Below, piece by piece: positions 4,981 through 11,127 of a stretch of DNA of 11,127 nucleotides (the stretch's first letter is position 1; every line of letters starts with the position of its first letter). A program made the translations under genes and the position numbers. The stretch lies in NCBI GenBank assembly GCA_046498365.1, contig JAWOAV010000240.1:1-11127 (forward strand). The letters are read 5' to 3'. Below the pieces are notes generated by a model. It ran no database searches, had not been told where the DNA came from, and saw only the letters and a list, made by a program, of their open reading frames with translations. Source of the DNA: B1SED10-16 sp046498365 (lineage in GTDB: Bacteria > Desulfobacterota > Desulfobacteria > Desulfobacterales > Desulfosalsimonadaceae).

Positions 4981-6087
4981 CTATTCAAACGTCATCACTT
5001 CGTATATGCTGCTGCCGGAAATGGCCTCTGTCTTTCCGTTGATGGTAATGGTTCCTTCATATTCGGCCATTATCCGGAAATAGGCAGGGCGCGCGATAAG
5101 ATTGGCGATCAGCCAGTGAGAGACGCCTTTGTAGCCGGCAATGGCCAGGAGATCGACGTCCTCCACCATGCGGGTCTTACAGATGCGGATATCGACGGAT
5201 ATGTCTTCAGATGAATAGGCAATATCCACCTCGCGGGGATAAAATCGCCGGATCGCTGGATGTGTGGCAAAGTCCCGCTGGGAAATGGCCGGGCTGCCGG
5301 TACCCAGGATCATCTCGTCCCCCCGGGCGACATACAACGGACGGGACACGGTATCCGTGTCGTAATGGTCCACGTCTGCAAAGACGATGGTGTAGTCCCC
5401 CGAGACGATGCGTCCCCAGACCCAGCGGCGGGTGATTTCGTTCAAGGGCCGGCTCCCCCAGTTGTGATCCGCATACCCGACGCCGCTTACTTCCGTGGTT
5501 TTCCCGTTTTGCGTGATCGTGCCGGAAACCCGGTTTCTCCCCTGGTGGACCACCCAGAAAAAATCCCGCCGGTCCGTGTTGACATCCCCGCCGTCCTCGT
5601 AGGGCCGCCAGCCGGGGGCCTCCTGGGTAAGGGTGAATTCCGCCCGCATGTCGTCAATGTTCCAGCAGACGTGGTAGGTGTTTTCATCCACCCGGCGGAC
5701 AAATCCCGCGGATGTTTCGATGTGGACGTCCCGGGTGGAGGCATAGACATTGTACGGATCAAGGCCGATCACGTAGTCCTGGCGCTGCCAGTCCGGTGAA
5801 TAAAGGGTAAACGTGGCCGCGGGACGGTTGCTGACAAAGCTGGGGATGTGAAATACGCCAACAAAGGTGCGGCCGTCGTCCAGGTGGCCGTCAAAATACC
5901 ACCATTCAAAGGGTTGTTTCCCATCAATCTCGTGGCGAGCGCGGTCCCCGGCGTCCGGGGAGCGTGTACCCCAGTCCCGTGCGCTGTCCTGGCTGCTCAC
6001 CAGTTCGTCGGGGGTGCGGACATGTGTACAGGCCGCGCACAAAAGCAGTGCGCACAGGTAAACCAGACATTTTCTCAAGGGTTTCAT
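4981..6087 (-). CDS. CrtC/AttH-like lipocalin-fold lipoprotein
   Basis: This 368-residue protein begins with a lipoprotein-type signal (MKPLRKCLVYLCALLLCAAC, lipid-bearing Cys probably C20; the -3 position is Cys, an unusual lipobox). The body carries the hallmarks of the CrtC/AttH family (PF07143, hydroxyneurosporene-synthase-like, double lipocalin fold): EWWYFDGHL (61-69) followed by DDGRTFVGVFH, DPYNVY, GYADHNWG (204-211) and RRWVWGRI (220-227). CrtC members hydrate carotenoids, while AttH-type lipoproteins have no settled reaction and often sit near envelope transport genes. The sequence does not allow a choice of substrate. It is the second gene of a two-gene minus-strand unit, 18 nt after the DUF362 gene, with AAAGAG as RBS. 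It is expected at the outer membrane or periplasmic face. Confidence 0.82.
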   Translation of the reverse strand: MKPLRKCLVYLCALLLCAACTHVRTPDELVSSQDSARDWGTRSPDAGDRARHEIDGKQPFEWWYFDGHLDDGRTFVGVFHIPSFVSNRPAATFTLYSPDWQRQDYVIGLDPYNVYASTRDVHIETSAGFVRRVDENTYHVCWNIDDMRAEFTLTQEAPGWRPYEDGGDVNTDRRDFFWVVHQGRNRVSGTITQNGKTTEVSGVGYADHNWGSRPLNEITRRWVWGRIVSGDYTIVFADVDHYDTDTVSRPLYVARGDEMILGTGSPAISQRDFATHPAIRRFYPREVDIAYSSEDISVDIRICKTRMVEDVDLLAIAGYKGVSHWLIANLIARPAYFRIMAEYEGTITINGKTEAISGSSIYEVMTFE

Positions 6088-6105
6088 GCTTGCTCTTTAT
6101 CGCCT

Positions 6106-7326
6106 TTATCCGGCTGCCGTGAGTTTGCCGTTGATATATGCCGTCATTTTTTCCGTGCCCGGGGGCGTGTTGACGTGCTCCCAGTCGATACGGGCCGGCC
6201 GGGCGCCCCTTCGCTGCATGTGGTTCATGACCGCCGGGTGCGCATAGATGTTCCCGGCAATGAACAAAGGGATTTTCGGTGTTTTACTGAAGCCGTCGTC
6301 CCATGTATACCAGACAAACCCCTTGTTGATAAACGAGCGGATCCGGGTCAGCCGACCGGTAACGCCGACGTCCAGAAAACCGGTCTCAAATTCCCGGTTG
6401 TATAAAAGCCAGCCGTAGGCAAGCAGCTCATGGGCGAGAATGTCTTCCGAGGCAAAAACAAGCCCGTGTGGGGGCGTGGTCACGTGTCCGTTGTCCGGTC
6501 CGAAGGTGGAGAGCACCTTTGTTCCGGAAGAAACCACAAGGCGCAGCCTGTCATTGACAGCCGGCACCTGGTTGATTTCTTCGTACATGGCATAAAACGC
6601 TTCCCCCCCCTGGTGAAACGCCTTTCTGCTGTCCTCCCGCAAAAAGCCCACACCGATCTTCATGCCGGAGGTGATATCCCCCATTATATGGGAGCTTACC
6701 CGTGCAAGGTAGATGATGTGGTCCGCCTCGTCCACGGCGGACGTGATCCACAGGGGCTCCTCCCAATGGTGCGGGCCATCGGGATACAGCGGTGCAAAGG
6801 CATCGTAGCCCGCTTCTTCAAAAAACAGGGCCTCTGCCCCGTTTTCCTCGATGACCCCCAGAAGCCCCGACTTTTTGCAGCACTCCCGGGTGGCCCCTTT
6901 CTGCTCTTTTTCCGTCCAGTGAACGGTCTCCATCCCGCTGGAATCACCCACCATAATCCGGCCCGCCCCTTTTTCCCGCAGCAGGCGTATCAGGTACGCC
7001 TGGGCCCACGGATCGCTCGAGGCCGGATACGGATTGGCCGAATTGAGCGCAAGCTTGATGAACACGGTGTCCCCCCTGGACAGCCAGGAAAAATCCGTGG
7101 CGGCCTCCATGGTTTTTTTAAACAGATCATCGGCGTCCCCGCCGTTGGCTCCTTTCGGGATCCAGGCGCTTGCCGCGTGAGGTGTCCAGTTCGCGTCCAC
7201 GGGCATCTCCCCGAAGCCTGCCTCCGCTTTTTTCATGCTGCTGGCGCAGGCAGGCAGCAGTGCGGCACCAGCGACGGCGCCGGTAAATTTCAAAAACTCC
7301 CTCCTTGACCACTCGTGATCCATCAT
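6106..7326 (-). CDS. Tat-exported DUF362-domain lipoprotein
   Basis: This 406-residue protein has a twin-arginine signal SRREFLK (7-13) and hydrophobic stretch FTGAVAGAALLPACAS ending in a lipobox (LPAC, C27), so it is probably a Tat-dependent lipoprotein. The DUF362 (PF04015) body has RGDTVFIKLALNSANPYP (84-101), IMVGDSSG (124-131) and SSHIMGDITSGMKIGVGF (211-228). DUF362 is uncharacterised, and its ferredoxin-like fusion partner is absent here. Tat export suggests a protein folded, perhaps with a cofactor, before export. The frame is open upstream to 7500, but those 58 codons run into the palindromic element at 7455-7619. AAGGGAGCC immediately precedes the tandem ATG-ATG at 7326/7323; the second ATG has the better spacing. 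It is likely co-transcribed with the CrtC/AttH-like gene. Confidence 0.85.
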   Translation of the reverse strand: MMDHEWSRREFLKFTGAVAGAALLPACASSMKKAEAGFGEMPVDANWTPHAASAWIPKGANGGDADDLFKKTMEAATDFSWLSRGDTVFIKLALNSANPYPASSDPWAQAYLIRLLREKGAGRIMVGDSSGMETVHWTEKEQKGATRECCKKSGLLGVIEENGAEALFFEEAGYDAFAPLYPDGPHHWEEPLWITSAVDEADHIIYLARVSSHIMGDITSGMKIGVGFLREDSRKAFHQGGEAFYAMYEEINQVPAVNDRLRLVVSSGTKVLSTFGPDNGHVTTPPHGLVFASEDILAHELLAYGWLLYNREFETGFLDVGVTGRLTRIRSFINKGFVWYTWDDGFSKTPKIPLFIAGNIYAHPAVMNHMQRRGARPARIDWEHVNTPPGTEKMTAYINGKLTAAG

Positions 7327-7377
7327 GGCTCCCTTCCCGTCCAATAAAATGCACGCGGTTCGCAAAAGGTGCGTTTT

Positions 7378-7402
7378 GGACAAAAACCCCTGTTTTTGGT
7401 CC
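7378..7402 (-). promoter_or_regulatory. Hairpin in the leader of the DUF362 gene
   Basis: Arms GGACAAAAAC (7378-7387) and GTTTTTGGTCC (7392-7402) pair over 10 bp with one bulged base and a CCCT loop. On the minus strand the hairpin lies about 52 nt upstream of the DUF362 ATG. It could affect transcript stability or elongation, or be a binding site. No run of T follows on the minus strand, which argues against a terminator. Confidence 0.45.
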
Positions 7403-7425
7403 GGCACCGGGTACGCTTTTTTATA

Positions 7426-7452
7426 TTGATATATCCTCTTCTTTTCTATAAT
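7426..7452 (+). promoter_or_regulatory. Possible promoter reading toward the START gene
   Basis: TTGATA (7426-7431) and a perfect TATAAT (7447-7452) are 15 nt apart, shorter than the usual 16-18. If used, the transcript would carry the whole palindromic element in a roughly 245-nt leader before the ATG at 7705. The minus strand of the same bases reads TATTAT and might serve the divergent DUF362 gene instead. Confidence 0.35.
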
Positions 7453-7454
7453 AC

Positions 7455-7619
7455 AAATATGACGACTTCGCAAAAAGTCCAATATCTGCGTTGCGTACAA
7501 TCTTTGAAGAATCTTACGTACGGCTAAGTACTCTCAATTCTTCAAAAATTGCACGCGACTTGATCTTATACTTTTTTCAAGGCCGTCTGATCGCGATTTT
7601 TTACGAGTTTATCAAATTT
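7455..7619. repeat. MITE-like palindromic element with terminal and internal inverted repeats
   Basis: The 25-nt ends at 7455-7479 (AAATATGACGACTTCGCAAA...) and 7595-7619 are imperfect inverted repeats, 18 of 25 positions matching. Inside, TTGCGTACAATCTTTGAAGA (from 7491) pairs with the segment ending at 7558 (AATTCTTCAAAAATTGCACG, from 7536), differing at only a few positions, around a loop containing TTACGTACGGCTAAGTACTC. It has no coding capacity. It resembles short non-autonomous elements found between genes in Desulfobacterota, but that likeness is from memory. Confidence 0.7.
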
Positions 7620-7704
7620 ACCTGTTTTTCATGGCAACGGACACAGGCGAAGAAAGCCGGCACACGGAAAAACGACCATTGGGGAAAAGAAAGGACCGGA
7701 TTTT

Positions 7705-8370
7705 ATGAGAAAAACAATGATGGTGCTATGGATTGCGGCGGGAATGCTGATTTTTTCTTCGATGCCGCTTCTTGCCGAGGGGGAATGGGAAGAGGCTGCA
7801 TCGGATGCGGAGAAGCAGATCGTTGTATACACCCGGAGCGTGGAGAACTCGCCGTTCAAGATCAGCCGGGGTGTGACCACGGTGTCGGCGTCTCTGGGTG
7901 CGATCGTCAGCCTGATCGCGGACACGGACTCCTTTCCCGAGTGGATGCACAATGTGAAGCGCTCCATGGTGATCGAGCAGATCAGCAAGACGGAGCGCAT
8001 CACCTATACGGCGCAGAAGCTCCCCTGGCCGGTGACCGACCGGGACACGGTGGTCTACTCGCGCCTGACGCAGGACCCGGATACGAAACAGGTGGTTATC
8101 AACGTGGAGGCACGCCCCGACGCCTATCCGGAGCAGGACGGGCACGTCCGGATACCGGAAATGACCAACCGGTGGGAGCTGACGCCCATAGGGGGGGGTC
8201 GGGTGGAGGTTGCCTATGAAATCCATGTGGATCCGGGCGGAAGGATCCCCACGCGACTCGCCAACAGCAGTATCGTGGACACGCCGCTCAACACGCTGCG
8301 CGGGCTGCACCGGATGATCGATCTGCCGAAATATCGGGATGCACGTATTGATACCATTTTGGAGCCTTGA
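7705..8370 (+). CDS. Exported START-domain lipid-binding-type protein
   Basis: This 221-residue protein has a Sec signal (MRKTMMVLWIAAGMLIFSSMPLLA, cleavage near residue 24) followed by one START-type helix-grip domain filling the rest. Typical elements are VVYTRSVENSPFKISRG (40-56), SLIADTDSFPEWMHNVKRS (69-87), LPWPVTDRDTVVYSR (106-120) and the C-terminal PGGRIPTRLANSSIVDTP (177-194). START domains bind lipids or other hydrophobic ligands in a deep pocket; in bacteria the exported single-domain forms are mostly uncharacterised. The RBS AAAGGA is 9 nt before the ATG. It is divergent from the DUF362 and CrtC/AttH genes and 145 nt ahead of the membrane kinase-like gene. It is probably periplasmic. 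No lipobox is visible. Confidence 0.85.
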   Translation: MRKTMMVLWIAAGMLIFSSMPLLAEGEWEEAASDAEKQIVVYTRSVENSPFKISRGVTTVSASLGAIVSLIADTDSFPEWMHNVKRSMVIEQISKTERITYTAQKLPWPVTDRDTVVYSRLTQDPDTKQVVINVEARPDAYPEQDGHVRIPEMTNRWELTPIGGGRVEVAYEIHVDPGGRIPTRLANSSIVDTPLNTLRGLHRMIDLPKYRDARIDTILEP

Positions 8371-8400
8371 TTTTGAGGGATTTGGACACTGGATAGGTCG

Positions 8401-8446
8401 TTTTTACCACAGAGCTCACAGAGGAGACACAAAGGTTCACAGAGAA
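8401..8446 (+). repeat. CACAGAG dispersed repeat, third copy
   Basis: The block reads TTTTTACCACAGAGCTCACA, GAGGAGACACAAAGG, TTCACAGAGAA and aligns along its full length with the copy at 3627-3675. Here no element A precedes it. It lies inside the upstream extension of the following reading frame, which argues that those codons are not translated. Confidence 0.7.
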
Positions 8447-8464
8447 ACCCTCTTCAGCAAAAAG

Positions 8465-8503
8465 CAATCCATCGTTTTAAAAAAACAATCCATTTTAAAA
8501 AAA
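8465..8503 (+). repeat. Short tandem duplication CAATCCAT...TTTTAAAAAAA
   Basis: Two adjacent units, a 21-nt and an 18-nt one, both begin CAATCCAT and end in TTTTAAAAAAA. The second lacks three bases (CGT). The pair sits just upstream of the AAGG ribosome binding site of the GTG-started membrane protein gene. Confidence 0.6.
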
Positions 8504-8515
8504 GGCGCTATTATC

Positions 8516-9253
8516 GTGGAAGCTTTGTTCGTTGCCAACCAGGCGGTTAAACTGTTTCTGCTCTACATGATCCAGTACGGCTGCGGCCTGCTGGTGGTGC
8601 ACAAGTCGATAAAAGTCAATTACACCCGAAAGATTATCCATTTCTGCCTTTTTTTAATCCCCCTTTACCTGGACAAGGTCTTTGCCTATGAACGGACCCT
8701 GGGGTTGTTCATGGTGGGTTCCGCCATATCGGTCATCACGCTGATCATATATGTCAAACCCCTGCGAAAACGGGTGCCGTTCATCAACATGATGTTTACC
8801 GCCTTCGACCGCCCGGAAGACCGTCCGATGACGCTGTTGTGGCTTTCCACCCAGATCGTGGCGGGCTACGTGGTCATCATTCCGTTTATTATGCTCTACG
8901 TCGCTTTCGGCATGGTCGAGCTGATTCTCATCCCTGTATTGATCACGGCGATCGGGGACGGCTTTGCCGAACCCGTAGGGGTGCGGTTCGGCAAGCACAA
9001 GTACCGGGTCAAGGCCCTTTTTACGGACAAGCAATATTACCGGTCCCTGGAAGGCAGCGCCTGCGTTTTTATCGCCAGCCTGCTGATCATTGGGGCGCAT
9101 CACGCGTTGTTTACGCCGATACAGTTTATGGCCGCCATGGTGATAATGCCCATCGCAATGACCCTTACGGAGGCGTTTTCGCCGCATACGTGGGACACCC
9201 CGACGCTGTTCTTCGTGGGGTACGGGATCTTGTTCGGGATCATGATGATATAG
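8516..9253 (+). CDS. Polytopic membrane protein of the dolichol/phytol kinase type
   Basis: This 245-residue protein (from the GTG at 8516) has about six to eight hydrophobic segments, for example residues 5-28, 42-52, 62-80, 106-132, 133-149, 181-198, 204-221 and 230-245. The family clues are RKIIHF (38-43) before a membrane span, AIGDGFAEPVGVRFGKHKYR (145-164) and RSLEGSACVF (176-185). These correspond to the 'GDxxAxxxGxxFGK...KSxEGS' region of dolichol kinase/phytol kinase and related CTP-using lipid kinases. The expected reaction is phosphorylation of a polyprenol or phytol-like alcohol, with the substrate unknown. The frame stays open to an ATG at 8339, but that stretch overlaps the START gene end and the CACAGAG repeat. 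AAAGGCG lies before the GTG. A shorter ATG start at 8567 is possible. Confidence 0.72.
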   Translation: MEALFVANQAVKLFLLYMIQYGCGLLVVHKSIKVNYTRKIIHFCLFLIPLYLDKVFAYERTLGLFMVGSAISVITLIIYVKPLRKRVPFINMMFTAFDRPEDRPMTLLWLSTQIVAGYVVIIPFIMLYVAFGMVELILIPVLITAIGDGFAEPVGVRFGKHKYRVKALFTDKQYYRSLEGSACVFIASLLIIGAHHALFTPIQFMAAMVIMPIAMTLTEAFSPHTWDTPTLFFVGYGILFGIMMI

Positions 9254-9341
9254 AGGGAGGAACGAAACCGGCCATATTTTCCATTTTTTTGGGAACAATA
9301 CTGTTGCAAAAGGAGAAAAAGTCCATTAAATATAGTTTATT

Positions 9342-10580
9342 ATGAAAACAAACAAACCGGACAACAAACCGGCCAAAAAGACCCTCTCTCTCCGGCCGTA
9401 TCTGCCCGGCGAACCCCATATCGGGGAGCTGAAAGATATGGCGCAGGAAATCACGGCCGCATCCGCGGGGCTCGAGGGGCGGGTGGCCGGGGAAACCGCC
9501 GCCGCCCTGGGGCACCACCTGCGGATGATCAACAGCTACTACAGCAACCTCATCGAGGGGCACAAAACCACCATTGCCGACATCCAGATGGCGCTGGGGC
9601 GGCATTTCCGGGAGGACCCGGAAAAAAAATACGCCCAGGAGCTGTGCGCCGCGCACGTGGAAGCCGAAAAAAAGCTCATGGATACCGTGCTTTCGGCGCA
9701 AACCGTGAACATCTGCAACCCGGGGTTTCTCGCAAAAATCCACGCCTCTTTTTACCGTTTCCTCCCGAAAGAACACCGCTTTACCCATACCCCGGCCGGA
9801 TTTACCGGGATCCCGGTTATGCCGGGACGATTGCGGGACGTGAATGTCTCCGTGGACGGCCGGCTCCCTCACGGCCCGGACGTTACGGCCCTGCCGTCAC
9901 TGGTGGACCGGTTTGCCGAAACCTACCCCCCGGAGAATTTCCACGGCGACGAACGGTTGATCGCCATGGCCGCCAGCCACCACCGCCTGACCTGGCTGCA
10001 CCCGTTCCGGGACGGCAACGGCCGCGTGGCACGTCTTTTTTCCGGGCTCTACCTTGCCAGAAGCGGCATCAATCAGCGCAACCTGTGGTCCCTGTCGCGC
10101 GGATTGTCCCGGAACAAGGCCCGCTACATGATGGAGCTGTGGGCCACGGACTCGCCGGAGGAAAAACAGGGGGTGTGGCAGTTCAGCGATGAACTGCTGG
10201 CCGACTTCTGTCGTTTTTTCTTTTCCGTGTGCACCGACCAGATCCGTTTCATGGAGCGCCTGCTTCGGCTCGACCGTATCGAATCGCGCATTGACGGATA
10301 TGTGGCCATGCGCGTCGGCGACCCCGAACGACCGCTGCGGATGGAGGCCGCAAAACTGCTTCGCGCCGTGTTCATGCGGGGGAGCGTCCCCCGGGGCCGG
10401 GCCGGGGAAATCCTGAACATGAGCCAGCGAAACGCCCGCCGGATCGTGGCCGGGCTGACCGGCGAGGGGCTCCTGGCATCCGAATCCCACCGGGCACCCT
10501 TGCACATCGGGCTGCCGATCCATGTGCTCCCCTTCTATTTTCCGGACCTCTACGACCCCTCGGTGATGGGAGAAGAATAG
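9342..10580 (+). CDS. Fic-family AMP-transferase with N-terminal inhibitory motif
   Basis: This 412-residue protein carries the complete Fic active site HPFRDGNGRVAR (220-231): catalytic H220, acidic D224 and the anion-hole GNGR. Fic enzymes usually transfer AMP from ATP to a hydroxyl side chain of a target protein. The SNLIEG motif (68-73) fits the (S/T)xxxE(G/N) inhibitory helix, with E72 as the blocking Glu, so this is a self-inhibited class II Fic. The N-terminal region (about 1-100) resembles the Fic_N/DUF4172 type, and a C-terminal winged-helix-like part (about 335-385, with AGEILNMSQRNARRIVAGL) could bind DNA. An in-frame stop at 9333 fixes the start at 9342 or later. No good RBS precedes it; AGGAG is about 25 nt away. 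There is no separate antitoxin gene beside it. Base composition is GC-rich like the local chromosome. Confidence 0.92.
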   Translation: MKTNKPDNKPAKKTLSLRPYLPGEPHIGELKDMAQEITAASAGLEGRVAGETAAALGHHLRMINSYYSNLIEGHKTTIADIQMALGRHFREDPEKKYAQELCAAHVEAEKKLMDTVLSAQTVNICNPGFLAKIHASFYRFLPKEHRFTHTPAGFTGIPVMPGRLRDVNVSVDGRLPHGPDVTALPSLVDRFAETYPPENFHGDERLIAMAASHHRLTWLHPFRDGNGRVARLFSGLYLARSGINQRNLWSLSRGLSRNKARYMMELWATDSPEEKQGVWQFSDELLADFCRFFFSVCTDQIRFMERLLRLDRIESRIDGYVAMRVGDPERPLRMEAAKLLRAVFMRGSVPRGRAGEILNMSQRNARRIVAGLTGEGLLASESHRAPLHIGLPIHVLPFYFPDLYDPSVMGEE

Positions 10581-10748
10581 AACCAACTGTTGAGATGCGT
10601 TCCATCGAGGGAGTTGCGGGCCGAACTGCCGGCCGGGAAGAAAATATGTTGAAAAAGGGGTAACTTGGGTCTATATTTGGCCTTTTTGGAAGTCAAAAGG
10701 CGTTTTGCCATATCACAACAGGGATACAGGATATCAAGGAGGGCGGTT
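10581..10748 (+). other. Short intergenic region with a weak terminator-like hairpin
   Basis: This 168-nt gap contains a hairpin GCCTTTT...AAAAGGC (10680-10701, loop of about 8 nt) followed by GTTTT. The T-tract is short, so termination after the Fic gene would be weak. No clear promoter for the following lysA-like gene was recognised. The strong RBS AAGGAGG (10736-10742) belongs to that gene. Confidence 0.4.
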
Positions 10749-11127
10749 ATGCCCATGTCAACGGATTTCAAGGGGCGATTGTTTCCGGTGCTGCCGAAAA
10801 TAGCGAATCATTTCGGGACGCCGTTTCACATATACGACGAGGCCGGCATCCGGGATACCGGCAGGAAACTGAAGGCGTGTTTTTCATCCATGGGGAATTT
10901 CAGGGAGTTTTACGCGGTCAAGGCGCTTCCCAATCCGCGCATCCTGGAAATCATGGGGGACATGGGCTTCGGGTTTGACTGCAGCTCGATTCCCGAACTG
11001 GTCCTGAGCCGCCAAGCCGGGGCCGCCGGCGAAGAGATCATGTTCACCTCCAACAACACCACCCGGGAGGATTTTACCGCGGCCCTGGCCAACGGGGGGA
11101 GCATCCTGAACCTGGACGACATCACGC
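10749..11127 (+). CDS. lysA: Diaminopimelate decarboxylase (LysA-like), N-terminal part
   Basis: The frame is open from the ATG at 10749 to the window edge (126 codons), so only the start of the alpha/beta-barrel is present. AAGGAGG lies 6 nt upstream, favouring this ATG over the one two codons later. HFGTPFHIYDEAGIR (21-35), FYAVKALPNPRILEIM (54-69) with the PLP lysine K58, GFGFDCSSIPELVLSR and IMFTSNNTTREDF are typical of fold-III PLP decarboxylases close to LysA. LysA makes lysine and CO2 from meso-diaminopimelate, the last step of lysine synthesis, in the cytoplasm. A related decarboxylase (carboxynorspermidine or ornithine type) cannot be ruled out without the C-terminal half. Confidence 0.75.
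   Translation, partial: MPMSTDFKGRLFPVLPKIANHFGTPFHIYDEAGIRDTGRKLKACFSSMGNFREFYAVKALPNPRILEIMGDMGFGFDCSSIPELVLSRQAGAAGEEIMFTSNNTTREDFTAALANGGSILNLDDIT

Larger units (their letters stand above)
7327..7704. other. Divergent intergenic region between the DUF362 and START genes
   Basis: These 378 nt hold no gene. They contain a leader hairpin on the DUF362 side (7378-7402), a plus-strand promoter-like pair (7426-7452), a 165-bp imperfect palindrome (7455-7619) and the START gene's ribosome binding site AAAGGA (7690-7695). Promoters for both divergent units must lie here or inside the palindromic element. Confidence 0.6.

Noticed and set aside
6430..7308. 292-codon plus-strand frame opposite the DUF362 gene
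   Set aside because: It is a shadow of the minus-strand gene, with no recognisable domain and low-complexity composition.
7327..7500. 58-codon N-terminal extension of the DUF362 reading frame
   Set aside because: It runs through the palindromic element and leader hairpin, has no RBS, and would place the Tat signal in the interior of the protein.
1..11127. CRISPR array, tRNA or rRNA genes
   Set aside because: No regularly spaced identical repeats, tRNA cloverleaf or rRNA-like sequence was seen on either strand.

Overview
The window looks like a piece of a moderately GC-rich Gram-negative chromosome. The features pointing that way are a WecE-type nucleotide-sugar aminotransferase, exported proteins with Sec, Tat and lipoprotein signals, and dispersed repeats of the 'CACAGAG' kind. 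The repeats and the Tat/DUF362 lipoprotein suggest Desulfobacterota (the former Deltaproteobacteria). That assignment is an inference and rests on no phylogenetic marker.

Layout, left to right. (1) Positions 1-1642, minus strand: two genes for exported proteins. One is a DUF6160/FilA-like secreted protein; the other is a GLUG-repeat surface protein that runs off the left edge. (2) Positions 1818-3675: an AT-rich island holding two toxin-antitoxin-type modules, both on the minus strand. These are a Phd/YefM-RelE pair with a well-formed sigma70 promoter and a HEPN-MNT pair with overlapping genes. A composite direct repeat (element A followed by a CACAGAG block) bounds the island on both sides, and a third, truncated copy of A lies between the modules. 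(3) Positions 3779-4930, plus strand: a complete wecE homologue with no other sugar-pathway gene in view. (4) Positions 4981-7326, minus strand: a CrtC/AttH-like lipocalin-fold lipoprotein and a Tat-exported DUF362 lipoprotein, 18 nt apart and probably co-transcribed. (5) Positions 7327-7704: a divergent intergenic region with a leader hairpin and a 165-bp MITE-like imperfect palindrome. (6) Positions 7705-9253, plus strand: an exported START-domain protein, then a polytopic membrane protein of the dolichol/phytol-kinase type, separated by another CACAGAG repeat. (7) Positions 9342-10580, plus strand: a Fic AMP-transferase with an N-terminal inhibitory motif. (8) Position 10749 onward: the 5' part of a diaminopimelate decarboxylase (lysA-like) gene.

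How the genes may work together. Region 2 is a small defence or stabilisation island. Regions 4 to 6 put two envelope lipoproteins, an exported lipid-binding-type protein and a predicted polyprenol/phytol kinase side by side, which could reflect isoprenoid or lipid handling at the envelope. This is a hypothesis drawn from neighbourhood only. I see no CRISPR array, tRNA, rRNA, transposase or integrase.
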